Source: Zygnema cylindricum (Eukaryota; Streptophyta; Zygnematophyceae; Zygnematales; Zygnemataceae). From it: a DNA stretch of 64,000 nucleotides. This document shows, piece by piece, positions 1-10,396 of this stretch. Each line of letters opens with the position of its first letter. Position 1 is the first letter of the stretch. Where the stretch lies: positions 20,482 to 84,481 of the forward strand of contig JBBHKE010002777.1 in NCBI GenBank assembly GCA_037447655.1. Direction: 5' to 3'. Position numbers and translations under genes: made by a program. Below the pieces are notes generated by a model. The model was not told the DNA's origin and searched no databases. It saw only the letters and a list, made by a program, of their open reading frames with translations.

Positions 1-57
1 GCGTATGCAATTTAGTGTGGAATCATGACAGCAGAGATTGCACTCATCGATAGCTAT

Positions 58-394
58 TCACACGCCATACACGCGACGGGAATCATCGCAGAAGAAATAT
101 TTTCCATCACATTTGATTTTGGGAAAGTTCTCCTTGTTCACAATCGCCGCCTTCACCGCCTCCAAAGCCGACTCTGCAGCAGCAGGATCAACAGAGAAGC
201 GGTAGAAGAGCAAATTAAAGATACGTCTCGCACGTGTGAAGACATGGACTGCACAACAGGCTAAAGTAAAGGAAGGTCAAAGGAGGGAAAAACGTACTTT
301 CTGGTTCCGGCATGACTCCCTTGTAGTCTCCCATTACGCGTGCCACGTGGCACACCAACATCAGCACTGTCACGATCACCATGGTGGGCGCCAT
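58..394 (-). CDS. Candidate small secreted protein, two exons
   Basis: Not a recognised family. Reading on the minus strand, an ATG at 394-392 opens a hydrophobic N-terminus (MVIVTVLMLVCHVA) typical of a signal peptide, followed by GDYKGVMPEPE. A GTACGT donor lies at 297-292 and a pyrimidine-preceded GTGCAG acceptor ends at 249. Exon 1 (394-298) ends in phase 1 and exon 2 (248-58) continues in phase, giving about 95 residues ending at TGA 60-58. The mature part contains FNLLFYRFSVDP, an alanine-rich helix-like stretch and two cysteines near the end (IKCDG, FFCDD). The weak point is the intron, only 49 nt, unusually short for a plant. Without splicing the frame ends soon after exon 1. The coding look of exon 2 is my main reason for the model. 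Secretion is inferred from the N-terminus only. Confidence 0.4.
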
Positions 395-550
395 GGGCTA
401 CAGGGTTGCCACGTCACACTGACAGGAATATTCTAGACCTAAAGACAGGTGGCAATCTTTGTCCACTCGGATCCGTTTTTCAGTTGCGTTAGGGTTTGGT
501 CCGCGGAAATCCGTCTTTTGTTTCCTTTCACATGTGGAAAGCAGCTGTAG

Positions 551-905
551 ACGTACGGTAGGGTCGAAAATGGCACGGGTACCGGTACGGTCAAAAGCGA
601 GATATTCTTAACCGCGTGCGTTCAATTGGCTTGAAAAAAGTCAAAGTGCTAGAAGTACGGTACGGCAGTCAAGGAATCCAAAAGCGAGATATTATTAACC
701 GCGTGTATTCAATTCGCTTGAAAATGTCAAAGAGGCTAAGCGTTAGACGTACGGTACGGTCGAGAAAGGAATCAAAAGCGAGATATTATTAACCGCGTGT
801 ATTCAATTCGCTTGAAAATGTCAAAGATACTAAGCGTTAGACGTACGGTACGGTCGAGAAAGGAATCAAAAGCGAGATATTCCTAACGGCTTGTGTTAAA
901 TGAAC
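551..905. repeat. Tandem repeat, about 94-bp unit, 3.5-4 copies
   Basis: The motif AAAGCGAGATATT recurs at 594, 681, 775 and 869, that is with spacings of 87, 94 and 94 bp. Between these points the units share CCGCGTGTATTCAATTCGC, AAATGTCAAAG and the ACGTACGGTACGGTC block. The two central units are nearly identical and the outer ones are diverged. No reading frame runs through the array. Confidence 0.9.
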
Positions 906-1351
906 TTGGAAAAAACTTTAAAACGGACTTAAGGCCAGCGCTCTCCCCGCGGCCGCCACTGTCCAAAAGTGGCCATTTCGGGGTCGATTTTCGCGACGGC
1001 CACTTTTTGCGGCCATCCGAATCAATAGGATGGCTGGCAACGATGCATCGCCGATTTAGGTGACGTCATGGTCGACAATACTGTACACCGCGAATCGTAA
1101 TTAGAGTAAATAACGCTAATTCGGTCGCCCTAAATTTCGACTCTATCACGTTAAATAGAGTAAATTATTCTAAATTTTTCATTATACTATTTAAAGTAAG
1201 GTTTAATTAGCGTGAAAAAATTTAATATAGGCTCGTTTTAAATAGTGTGGAATACGGATGACGTCCGACTGTGCAAAATTGTACTTATATAAGTAAAAAG
1301 GTACAAATAATGATTTAATACAGGCCGTTATCATGTAACTGCGTTTTAACA

Positions 1352-1416
1352 AACCGCGTAGTGCAAACGTCATAGTAACGTTAACCGCGTAGTGCAAACG
1401 TCATAGTAACGTTAAA
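1352..1416. repeat. Direct tandem duplication, 31 bp x 2
   Basis: The block beginning CCGCGTAGTGCAAACGTCAT occurs at 1354 and again at 1385, followed each time by AGTAACGTTAA. It looks like a local slippage duplication. Confidence 0.85.
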
Positions 1417-4400
1417 CTGTACGTTTTGTCAGATTCTGTACGGATGCCTTATTTACAGTAAAGATTTTAGCCTGATTTTAGCCCTTCCAAGAGGTACACA
1501 TCTCTTACGCACAAATGTTGCTCGGTGTACACCACCAAAAATGCACGTTATGTTTCACTTACGAAGATTTTTTGATAACCGTATGTCCAGTTATTGACAA
1601 CATTAAATCTCCAATTAATCAATGTCATGCGACGATACACTCGTTTATTTTGGCCGCGTAGACGTGACGCGGTCACACATGGGCTACACTATGGCAGATC
1701 CCATTAAAACTTTGAACATCCATGGATCAAAATAGCACTGAAATCGTTGACCTTCCTAGAACTCCGAGTGTCGACTCCAATACCTATATATAGCAATAAG
1801 CATAGACATCGCTTGTGTCTTTCGGCTCGAAAGGAGTGGTACCACTACCTCTTTGTTCTTTCCCGTATATGGTATTTTGTTCTTATGAGTACAAGCACGC
1901 ATTTTTGGGACATCGAGAAAGAAATTCCAAACATCAATTTTTACAAGCAGCCAATCAATCATTTGCAAAACAAATGACCACGTGTGCTAAGATATGTGAT
2001 GTGAAAACACTTACCGTCACTTTCTAATGAAATCGTATGTTAAGATGGAAGAATCACATTTCAGATCGGAAGTAAATTGAAAGCGTAAAACCAAAAACAA
2101 AGATTTTTTCTAGACGTTCATTCCATTTGTTCACCTCTTATATAAACCCTCAAGCCTAAAAGCAATATAAAAATCGGGGTGCCGACAAACAGAAAAATCG
2201 GAAAAAAAACAAAAGCCGAAGAGCAGAACCGGAACCGGAATTCCAAAAATTGGGAATGCAAACAGCTCCAAGTACTTCAATAGTAAAAACAATTTCCCGT
2301 CTTTTTTTTTTATTTTGTTTTTTGGTACTCTTTTCCAATAATACCAAAGTATCCAAAGAATAATTCAGATTACAGTCGAAGACACGTGTTCAGAAACAGA
2401 CTTCCTCTCTCTCCTTTCTACCCAAACATTGTCGTCTTTCATTTCTCTATCAAATTCTGTGAACAGAACAAAAAAAGTGGACCTTCACCTGGAAAAGAGA
2501 AAAATAACATTTATACACAAAATAAGGAGATAAAAAGGAAATAAAATAGAGACGAAAGAAAAAAATAAAACTGCCATTCCACTTCAATATCACAAACTAA
2601 GAGAAAAAAAAAGTATTCAAAACACAATGTTACATACCTAACGGCTTTTTTTTTTCTTTTAACAAGAAAAAATGCTCATCATGGCTTGTAAAGCTGTAAA
2701 AACTTGAGAAAAAAAAGAAAAAATAGAGCGTTTGTTGTGAACTACAAACTCTCTCAAAAAACGTCGATTTTCTTTTGCATCATCAATATACAACTTTTGA
2801 TTTTTTTTATTTTTTTTTGTTTCTTTCTCCCTAAAATAATAAACCTCCAAAATCCTCCAAATAATCAAATTGAAGGCACGAAAATTTACTCCCTTTTTCT
2901 CCATTTCTCCTTTTCGACCTTTTTCCTTTTTCTTCCTTTTTTGCCATTTTTTAACACTCCTTTTTTGTCACCCTTTCCCTTGTCCTGTATTTTTCCTCCC
3001 CCCTCTTTCCTTTTTTTCTCACTTTTTTCCTTTTCTCTCCCTTTTCCCTTTTCCTTGAACCTATTGACCTTGGATAAGACTCCTCCCTTCACTCCTCTCT
3101 GCTCTCCCTTTTTGACTTTCTTTGTTAGGCCCTTTAAAATTATGTAACTTTCTCCCCACAGAATATCGGTCGTCTCTAATCGAATTATGGAAATCACCAA
3201 GCCATCGGTTTAGTTTTCTCAAACTGTAAAAACTGAAAATAAGTCCCAAAGAAGCGATCCAAGCTAATTGGTAAACGACCGAGTTCACAATTACAAAAAA
3301 CCCCAAAAAAGGTAAAATACCTTTTGCGATTACAAAAGGGACACAAAGGGAAGTTAGGAGATCTCGGAAAAACGGGAGCCACAATTTCACGGAAAACCCA
3401 TAAACTATTTAAACGTCTGAATCTGTCATTTTTGACGCGCTCACATTGTGCTCGCCAGCTGTTGTCTGCAATGAGATTCACCTGTCCCATCATTACCTGC
3501 TTGCAAAAAGACAAAAAGACAAAACGAGAAGAAAAACAAAGGGCGACAGAGTTTTTTTGGGGCAAGAACGACTAGGAGAATGACAAAGGCAAAGAGAAAC
3601 CTGAAAAATACTCACGTATTGCAATATTGAACAGTTTGGAACAGTTTGAAAAAAACTGTTCGTAACAAGACAAGAATCCTTTGTCGATTTCACTAAAACT
3701 ACCATCAAGAACTTTTCAGGTAAACATGGTTATAAAAACCTAGTAATGTCCATCAAATAGACCTTGTCGCTAATCAATCTGTACTTTTTGAGGGGTAACA
3801 ATAATCAATATATTTAACGCCCAATAGTCGCGACATTGACGACATTGATTATAATTCTCCATTTCAGTTTTTACAAATTAAAAAAGCTCTCATGTGAAGC
3901 TTTCAAAATGGCAGGTAGCAACTGTCCATTATACTGTCATAATTTAACTTAGGAAGGACAAGAAAAGATGAGGTGGAGGTGGAAGAGAGTAGAGGGGAGG
4001 AGAAGAAAGGAGAGGAGAGGCGAAGAGAGGAGGTGGTGTTGTGTGATTGTCTGTCCAAATTCTTTGATTCGCAGATGAGAACAGATGATGGAGGACTTCT
4101 AGGGAAGGCAGGCAACAACTAACCCTAAAAAACTTAAAGGTGGACTTGATAACTTCTTTAGGATGTCTTCCCCTTCAAACTAATCTTATCCGTGACAATG
4201 TACAAAAAACATTGAACACTTTGTGATTCAAATAGTTCATACATAATCATATTGCCTATTCATAAAATCTTAAATAGTGCGCTTGAACCTTTAGAACTGT
4301 AGGATGTCTCCTTTTCCGAAAGATCACCATCAATGAAAATGTGCAAAACATATTTAAAACTTTGCATTTCAAGAATTTGTACAATATCCTACTGTACTAA

Positions 4401-4713
4401 GTTTTTTGCACTACACATTTAGCTGTAAAGTGTCAAAAACCTTTAGTGACAAGAGAAAAAACATCGGCCGATCATCGACAATTATAGCGATGTCGATAGT
4501 TATCGGCGAATAGACAACTATCGAATTTTCAAAATCTTGATAATACTATATACCAACAAAGCAATATATCGTCTGCAAAGACACCGAGAAACAAAAAAAT
4601 TTCACAAAAATAAGCTGAAAATCGGAAAACGTTACCCGAAGTTCACAATAAACAAAAAAAAACAAAAAGGTGGAGAGGTCTGGTGCTTGAGATACCGCAG
4701 ACAACACGAATAC
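1417..4713. other. Noncoding, AT- and homopolymer-rich stretch
   Basis: No coding exon could be supported. The stretch is rich in A and T runs and contains a polypyrimidine tract (2880-3060) and a GGAGAG-rich patch (about 3970-4035). Open frames here are short or follow low-complexity sequence. A pair of arms AAAAGTGGCC (965-974) and GGCCACTTTT (998-1007) just upstream could form a hairpin. Confidence 0.6.
2880..3060. repeat. Polypyrimidine tract
   Basis: About 180 bp of almost uninterrupted T/C on the plus strand (runs such as CTTTTTCCTTTTTCTTCC). The frames opened by it on both strands are low-complexity and not protein-like. Confidence 0.8.
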
Positions 4714-4715
4714 TA

Positions 4716-4929
4716 CACCGTGTATCGCTATTAGGGTTAATAATTTATTCGCCGCTGAAATCATCTTTTCTCCGTACACACATGTCGGATTACGGATCTG
4801 ACGGTTGCGATTGAAAGCCAAGATTCTCGCCTTCCCATTGGCGGTCTCCATTTCAAAATCCGACAAGTGTATAGAAAAAAGATGTTTTCAGTGGCTAAAA
4901 AATTATAACACTAATATCGATACACGGTG
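4716..4929. mobile_element. TA-flanked MITE, CACCGTG family (copy 1)
   Basis: The ends are inverted repeats: CACCGTGTATCGCTATTAG on the left and the complement (TCGATACACGGTG) on the right. The element is flanked by TA at 4714-4715 and 4930-4931. Internally a second inverted pair (ATCATCTTTTCTCCGTACAC and its relative on the other side) extends the foldback. Related copies lie near 47.3, 61.2 and 63.3 kb. The TA duplication points to Tc1/mariner (Stowaway-like) mobilisation; no transposase is present. Confidence 0.75.
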
Positions 4930-5020
4930 TAGTGTTGTGTATCGGCAGGGTTTGCCGATAATTGATATGTACTTTTTTTTGGCTTGCCGATAATTGATAT
5001 ATTGGCCCGATATATCGAAA

Positions 5021-5078
5021 CCGGTGTTATCGGCGATAAAAAACCGATATTATCGGTTTTTTATCACGATAACACCGG
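5021..5078. repeat. Long near-perfect palindrome (TATCGG family)
   Basis: Arms CCGGTGTTATCG / CGATAACACCGG enclose a second pair GATAAAAAACCGATA / TATCGGTTTTTTATC with a one-base centre. Together they make a hairpin of more than 25 bp. A related palindrome lies at 20555-20617, and shorter TATCGG-rich pieces occur near 4460-4520 and 19890-19940, so this is a dispersed repeat family. Confidence 0.85.
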
Positions 5079-5146
5079 TACTGATAACTATCTGTAAGGA
5101 CCGTACAATTATACTCTAATTGGTGCTGCCTGCTTACAGAATTCTC

Positions 5147-5276
5147 AAAAATGGTGGCAGGAATTGGCGGAAGAAAATGGCGGAAGAAAATGCTGGCAGG
5201 AAATGCCGGAAGAAAATGCAGGCAGGAAATGGCGGAAGAAAATGCTGGCAGGAAATGGCAGCAGAAAATAACGGCA
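5147..5276. repeat. GGAAGAAAATG / GGCAGGAAATG minisatellite
   Basis: Short units alternating GGCGGAAGAAAATG and CTGGCAGGAAATG repeat about eight times. The frame opened by it is repeat-derived. Confidence 0.8.
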
Positions 5277-5279
5277 GTC

Positions 5280-6663
5280 TGACAGTTCAGTTTAAAAGTT
5301 AGATATTACCATGTAATCTAAAATTTTAGTTGCGGTACTATACGTTTAGTACTAAAAACTACTATTATAAATTTTTTAACGTTATGTGCTTCACTGTCCG
5401 TACTAGACTCCTGTAACACAGAGAACAGAACAGATTTTCATACGTAGCGTGCCACGCTATATATAGTCAATATATCAACACTAATTCTGGTGCATAAGCC
5501 ATTGCAGAAAGTACACAAACAAAAAACCGAAAAACCATTTGAAAAATTACAAAAATAACCCGAATTTTCTTTTCAAATAAATAGCGAAAAATCCGGAAAA
5601 AAAAATGAAAAGAAATAATCCGGAAAAAAAAACTGATAATACCACATCCCCTCTTAATCTACAGTAAATATTGTGCAGATTCTTCATAAAAGCCCCAAAA
5701 ACATCAAACTCTATTCAGAACTCAATTCCCCCCCTAAAAGACTTCCCCCAGAAAGCCCCAAAAAAAAAAAAAAAAAAACACCAAAAAAATCCCAAATCAA
5801 TCCCCAAAAATTCTAGAAAAATCTCAAAAAAATCCCCAGAAGACCCCAAAAAAAACCTTTAAAAAATCCTCGAACAAACCTTATCATTCTTCGGCTCTAA
5901 CCCACACTAATTCTTGTGCAAAAACAGGAATGAGGAAGGCTCAGGTCGAGAAATCCCCCCCAATAAAACCAAACATACTCCAGAAAAAAATCAAAACATC
6001 TCAAAAGAAACCCAGAAACTCCTCGTCATTTTTCCACAGTAATTCTGGTGCAATTTTGTCGCAGAAACTACGAGTTTAACAATCAAAAGAAAATAAATCC
6101 AAAAAAATCAAAAAATCCACACAAAATCCCCATAAAAATAACAAAATGTCTTCAAAAAAATGTCAAAAGTTCCTCACCACTTAGTTACAGGCGGACAAAT
6201 ATTCAGGGTCACGAGGCTCAGCCATATGTTCCACAAATTGGAGAAATCCCTGCCGATCAAAAAAAAAACAGAAAACAAAGAAAATATTGCGTAAAAAAAG
6301 AAAAAAAAAACTGGAGAGAGAGAAAGAGACCAACTCTCCTTCTCTCTCACTCTTCCTTTCAAAAGTAATTATGGACTAAAACCGTACAAATAGTGAACAA
6401 TTGCTGTGCAAAAAACCTCAACTTCCATTCATTCGAGGATTAAAAACGCAGATTTTGCACGGTAAAAAAATAGTGCCTCACTTAGCTCATCGTCTAGTTT
6501 GTGGCCTGATTAAGATGATGAACTAGATTATGATTCCAGCCTTCACCTTCTGTCCTCTTGAAACTTCATGTCAGAATCAGTCAACTCTTGTCCTTGGTAA
6601 ATCACTGCTGCTAAAGATGTGACTGTGACAATTGTTTGTCTCATTGGCTGCTTTACCACTCAC
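5280..6663. other. A/C-rich noncoding stretch
   Basis: Many AAAAAATCCC-type low-complexity runs. The phrase TAATTCTGGTGCA recurs near 5484 and 6040, with a variant near 5905, suggesting old repeats spaced by 130-420 bp. No coding exon could be supported, although the continuation of the FNR-like exon at 6664-6904 would be expected here on the minus strand. Confidence 0.55.
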
Positions 6664-6904
6664 TCTAACTGTGACGTCACAAAGGGAAGTCGGCCGGTTT
6701 CGGAGGGAGAGGGAGGCGATAGGAAACATCGAACAGCGTATCTCATTTTCAAAAAAAGCCTCCCGCCCTCCTCGGCTTGCATGAGAGCTCGAGTCGGAGC
6801 GATTCCTTCCCCGCTTGCAAAAATAAGAACAGGAGGAAATCGCCAAAAACGGAATCGCCCGCAAATCGCCACCTTCCCGGAAAGGCCCAACTGCCAGCTG
6901 GCAC
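6664..6904 (-). CDS. FNR-like NAD(P)-binding domain exon (partial or relic)
   Basis: One minus-strand frame reads FPPVLIFASGEGIAPTRAL. This closely follows the start of the NAD(P)-binding lobe of ferredoxin-reductase-type flavoenzymes (VLIFATGSGISPIRSL in plant FAD/NAD(P)-binding oxidoreductases), followed by an R..VR stretch as in that family. The exon has an acceptor (TTTCTGCAG, ending at 6905) and a strong GTGAGT donor (6663-6658). No FAD-binding exons or C-terminal exons were recognised nearby. The candidate first exon at 7468-7539 ends in phase 0, while this frame needs an incoming phase of 1. It may therefore be a fragment, a pseudogene, or a gene whose other exons I missed. Confidence 0.4.
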
Positions 6905-6911
6905 CTGCAGA

Positions 6912-7480
6912 AAGTTAAAAAAAAAAGAAAGGCAAAGAGGAAAGGGCAAGAATAAAAAGATAAGGAACGGAAAGGAATGGAAGAGAGAAAGGAAACTGCA
7001 GATAAAACGAAATGAAAGGAAGGTGGAAAGGAAAGGAAAAACAAAAGGACAGGAAAGTCAAGGCAAGGCAAGGCAAGGAAAGGAAGAAGGAAGGAGATGA
7101 ATGGAAAAGAAAGGAAAAGAAAGGCAGAAAGGGATGGAAAAGATTGGAAAGGAAAGGAGAGGAGACGAGAGGAAAGGAAAGGAAAGAAAAGGAAAGGAAA
7201 AAGGAAAGGGAAGGAAAGGAAAGGAAAGGAAAGGAAAGGGAAGGGAAGGGAAGTGAAGGGAAGGGAAGGAGAGGGAAGGGAAGGGAAGGGAAGGAAGGGA
7301 AGGGAAGGGAAGGGAAAGGAATGAATAGGAAAAAAAAGATAGGAGAGGAAAGGAAAGGAATGGAAAAGAGAGAAAAAAGGACAGGACAAGAAAAAAGAAA
7401 GGAAAAGGGGCGGGAGAGAGGGAGAGATGGAGAGAGAGAGTGGGAGAGAGAATTGGGAAAAAGTTACCAGCTTTAGTTCC
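6912..7480. repeat. Purine tract with (GGAAA)n / (GGGAA)n arrays
   Basis: Some 560 bp of almost pure A/G on the plus strand, with the cleanest GGAAA and GGGAA repeats at 7190-7320. The long open frames on both strands here are consequences of the repeat. It would lie in the intron of the candidate minus-strand gene starting at 7539. Confidence 0.9.
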
Positions 7481-7539
7481 TGTACTGTCGCCCTATTCCT
7501 CCCGGGAGGCCCTCCTCGCCTATCTCCATCGTCGCCCAT
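7468..7539 (-). CDS. Candidate first coding exon of a minus-strand gene
   Basis: An ATG at 7539-7537 opens a non-repetitive, charged 24-residue stretch (MGDDGDRRGGPPGRN, then RATVQELKL) ending exactly at a CTG|GTAACT donor. The sequence behind it (7540-7640) is GC-rich and CCTCGCC-rich, as in a promoter or leader. The next exon is not established. Splicing to the acceptor at 6905 keeps a frame open for about 50 codons (VPAGSWAFPGRW...) but that frame is not the FNR-like one. Confidence 0.35.
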
Positions 7540-7722
7540 CCTTCCTTTGCCTTCCCTCGCCTTCGAACTCTAAAAGTCCTTCTCACTCTACAGTAGCTCC
7601 TTCGCCTCGCCAATCCTCGCAACCCTAAAAACGTTTTTACTTCAGCGTCGGTAGGATGCGGAGAGTACTGTACTGTCAGAACCGTGGCTAAAAATCGATG
7701 ACCATAGGAGTTAGGTCTTAAG

Positions 7723-8175
7723 GATAGTGCAAAAGTAGGCGTTTTTTGGTAGGCCTTTTGTAGGCCGCCTTTAGCGTAAGTTGTGTTACGGTTCGATGTG
7801 ATCTTCTTAGATCGCTACTTTCATCAGCGACCGTCCGATCGTCCTAATCTGACGATATTCCTATCGTAAGTTGTGTTATGGGCTTTTCATGTGATCTTCT
7901 TAGATCGTTACTTTCATCAACGACCGTCAGATCGTCAAAATCTGACGGTTTAAATAAAAATTCGCTCAAAACTCACAGAAAAAGATTTTTTTGTCCTATT
8001 TTTTTTTCAAATTTAGACATGACGTTAATTCTCTATCGATCCATGTGCAACTCAACCCTGTTACTATTTTATTTCATTTTGAGGCCAATACAATATGGGT
8101 CTTTAGGCCATATTGTATGTTTTGCATACAATAGGCATATTGTATGGGCGTACAGTCACCTACTTTCGAACTATG
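7723..8175. mobile_element. hAT-type MITE, copy 1, with 8-bp TSD GTCTTAAG
   Basis: The terminal inverted repeats are (C/G)ATAGT..CAAAAGTAGG on the left and CCTACTTTCGAACTATG on the right. A perfect 8-bp duplication GTCTTAAG flanks the element at 7715-7722 and 8176-8183. Eight-base duplications are the hallmark of hAT transposons. The interior contains a repeated AAGTTGTGTTA..GATCTTCTTAGATCG block and CAATATGG/CCATATTG foldbacks, but no transposase. A second copy lies at 56417-56811. Confidence 0.88.
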
Positions 8176-8282
8176 GTCTTAAGGAAAGCAGTCCACTCAC
8201 AGGGGTAAAAAATATTAACACTAATTTTGGTCGAGACGCGGCTCCGTGAGGTGGAGTTTCATATACTTGGTCGCACAGTAAC

Positions 8283-8402
8283 ACTCGGTCGCACTTACAA
8301 TGACGTGTTCCGTGGACTCGTTACTCGGTCGCACTTACAATGACGTGTTCCGTGGACTCGTTACTCGGTCGCACTTACAATGACGTGTTCAGTGGACTCA
8401 GT
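8283..8402. repeat. 40-bp tandem repeat, 3 copies
   Basis: ACTCGGTCGCACTTACAATG recurs at 8283, 8323 and 8363 with nearly identical 40-bp units. Confidence 0.92.
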
Positions 8403-8770
8403 TCAATTCTTTCACAAGAGACTCCGGTAACGAGTTCCATGGACTCAGTTCGTCAAGTGCACACCCAATTTCGGTACACCGCGTATCCTTATTAGTATCA
8501 AAATTTAAATAGTGTTGAAGAAAATTTACCGTAATTGATGCTATTTAAAGGTGAAGTTCCATCAAGCGAAAAGTGGCGTTTCTAACAGAAATCCGCGACT
8601 CTCCGTACCAGATCGTACCGCCTATTTTGTTTTTATACGAAAACCAACATTACAGAGAATCTTGCCGATACTCTCTAGAGGTCTTGGAGATAATATTGGC
8701 CGTCGGATGTTCATTTGCGATGAGTTCGCTTCAATTTTCTCTGTTAGACTCAACCCACCTCGACGAGGTG

Positions 8771-9818
8771 TGCAATTCTGTGTCCTCCATTGGACTACAG
8801 AATACAGGAAGCCTCTAGATAGTGTTTAACTAACCCACTTTAAGCCACGACCACTTCTGCCCAAGAAGGCAAACTGACAATTTGACTGCATCCCTGTGCA
8901 GCCTGGACTCCCCTGAGCCCGTAGCAAAAAGAATCACTGAAAACGGCCAACCAGCCGATAAGTTATAGGGTGGCAAAGATGCCAATTTATACAAACTCTT
9001 CAGAGAGAGAGGACTATCTACCTAAATTTTCCTAAGTCCTAGTTTTTCCTAATTCCCTCTCACAGCTCTTATCTACTGCATGTACGAACCAATTTCAAAA
9101 CTGTATAGTACTAGAAAGTACTACTGCCGATGTACTTTCTGTACGGCCTCTGTACGACAAGGCCATTAAGTGGACGCGTGTCCACTTTCCACTCGTCCGT
9201 ACGCTCCTCGGAATTCTCGCGACCGAATGATGTCTTCCCACGTGGCGCTTGGTCATGCCACGTCACTAAATTCCAAAATGACCATTTCGGGATTTCGGCG
9301 ATGATGTGCTCCGTTAGATTTGACGCGAAATTCAATCTCGGCCGTAATAAATACTTGCGGGATATTTGTTTCGCTGTCGAAACAAAATGCGGGATATCCA
9401 TTTCCAAGAAGTACAGTAATTCGTATTTTGTAGAACTGTATCTATGTGTGGCGTTAAGGGTTTCAGTTAAATGAATCTAGTACATTACAATAGTTTAAAT
9501 AGTAATGAAACCCTATATCTCCTAACGGACTTCTACGACAGACTGGTTAGAGCTAACGGCTACGCCGCGCTCTGCCGGTCGGGGGTTCGAGTCCTGCTGG
9601 ACTCAACCTTTTGTTGAGAGTGGCTTAAGCCACTCTTTAGTCCTTCCTATGGAGTTGAGGCAGCCATGACTCCATTGCTCTCTCTCTCTCTCTCTCCTTC
9701 AGTGACTACAACAAGTATGGGGGCGAGAGAGAGAGAAGAGATAGAGGCAGGCTGCCTACATTTTCTTTTCTAATAAATTTAGACCTTGAAAATATACTAA
9801 AAACTACTTATTTCAACA
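8771..9818 (-). mobile_element. Solo LTR, Copia family 2, class I
   Basis: The minus strand runs TGTTGAAATAAG...CACAGAATTGCA (TG..CA ends). It shares with the other family-2 LTRs the TATA region (ATTTATAC near 8985), the GCAAAAAGAATCACTGAA block, the GTACGGCC region, a tRNA-like module and the CAGTGACTACAACAAG block. No internal retrotransposon sequence adjoins it. It sits inside the hairpin of the surrounding MITE. The two flanks join to give exactly the uninterrupted hairpin (compare 9876-9900), with no clear target duplication. Confidence 0.85.
9528..9605 (+). other. tRNA-like module in class I LTR
   Basis: A TACGACAGACTGG stretch (A-box-like) is followed about 40 nt later by a perfect B box, GGTTCGAGTCC (9584-9594), within CTGGTTAGAGC..CGGGGGTTCGAGTCCTG. 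The acceptor arms do not pair, so this is not a functional tRNA gene. It lies antisense to the LTR. The same module is at 34384-34465. Confidence 0.65.
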
Positions 9819-9875
9819 GGTTGGGATACACAGACTCAACCCACCTCGACGAGGTGGAATTTTTTCTGTTAGACT

Positions 9876-9900
9876 CAACCCACCTCGACGAGGTGGGTTG
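9876..9900. repeat. Perfect 12-bp inverted repeat hairpin
   Basis: CAACCCACCTCG and its exact inverse are separated by one base. A diverged version is at about 46746-46772 (CAACCCACCCCG..GTGGTGGGTTT). It is the internal hairpin of the GTTCCATCA element. Confidence 0.9.
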
Positions 9901-10396
9901 GGATACACAGAAAAAAAAATTGTGACACGGTGGACACTTTAGCTACGTGTCATGATGGAAAACCAACGAAAAAGCTTAAGATTTGTACATGACACGCACT
10001 TTCCAAAATAAAACCGAAAATATAAACGAAATTTCGTAACATTCCTCGTCACGCTATTTTTGATAACTATTGTTCGTCACACTATTTCTCTCAAAGGACT
10101 TTCGTTATGTTCGAAAAAAAAAACCTAAAAAATGAGCTGGCGTACAGACTGGCGTCTGCAAAAAGTATAAAAGTTTTGTCGAAGTACGCAGGTACATAGT
10201 ACGCAAGTGAAGATTTGAAGTTAAGTTTGTTGGTGCTAAAAATCTGAACGATTCTCACTATCGGATCGTAACTTGCGTGGCGCCAATCAATTTAGAACAC
10301 GTGGATTACAAACTCTACGTAATGGAACTTCGACTCAATCGACCCGGTCTGTAGAGTTGGCCGTACGATTACAGAAACATCTGATAGAACTTCACC

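Larger units (their letters stand above)
8550..10396. mobile_element. GTTCCATCA-family nonautonomous DNA element, copy 1, split by an LTR
   Basis: The left end GGTGAAGTTCCATCA is matched in inverse by TGATAGAACTTCACC at the right. Removing the LTR at 8771-9818 leaves about 800 bp that resembles 46545-47280 along its length (shared ATCCGCGACTCTCC, GAGCTGGCGTACA, GCGTGGCGCCA blocks). The centre is a hairpin built on CAACCCACCTCG with its inverse, present twice on the right side. No coding frame is present. The target duplication is unclear, so the superfamily is not assigned. Confidence 0.7.

Noticed and set aside
6577-7539. A 320-codon minus-strand frame
   Set aside because: Most of it is the translated purine/pyrimidine repeat (SFPFLSF runs); only its first 24 codons look like an exon.
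8283-8402. A CRISPR-like array of 40-bp repeats
   Set aside because: The units are contiguous with no unique spacers and the genome is eukaryotic.
9528-9605. A genuine tRNA gene
   Set aside because: The B box is perfect but the acceptor and D stems do not pair, and the sequence lies in an LTR with a second diverged copy.
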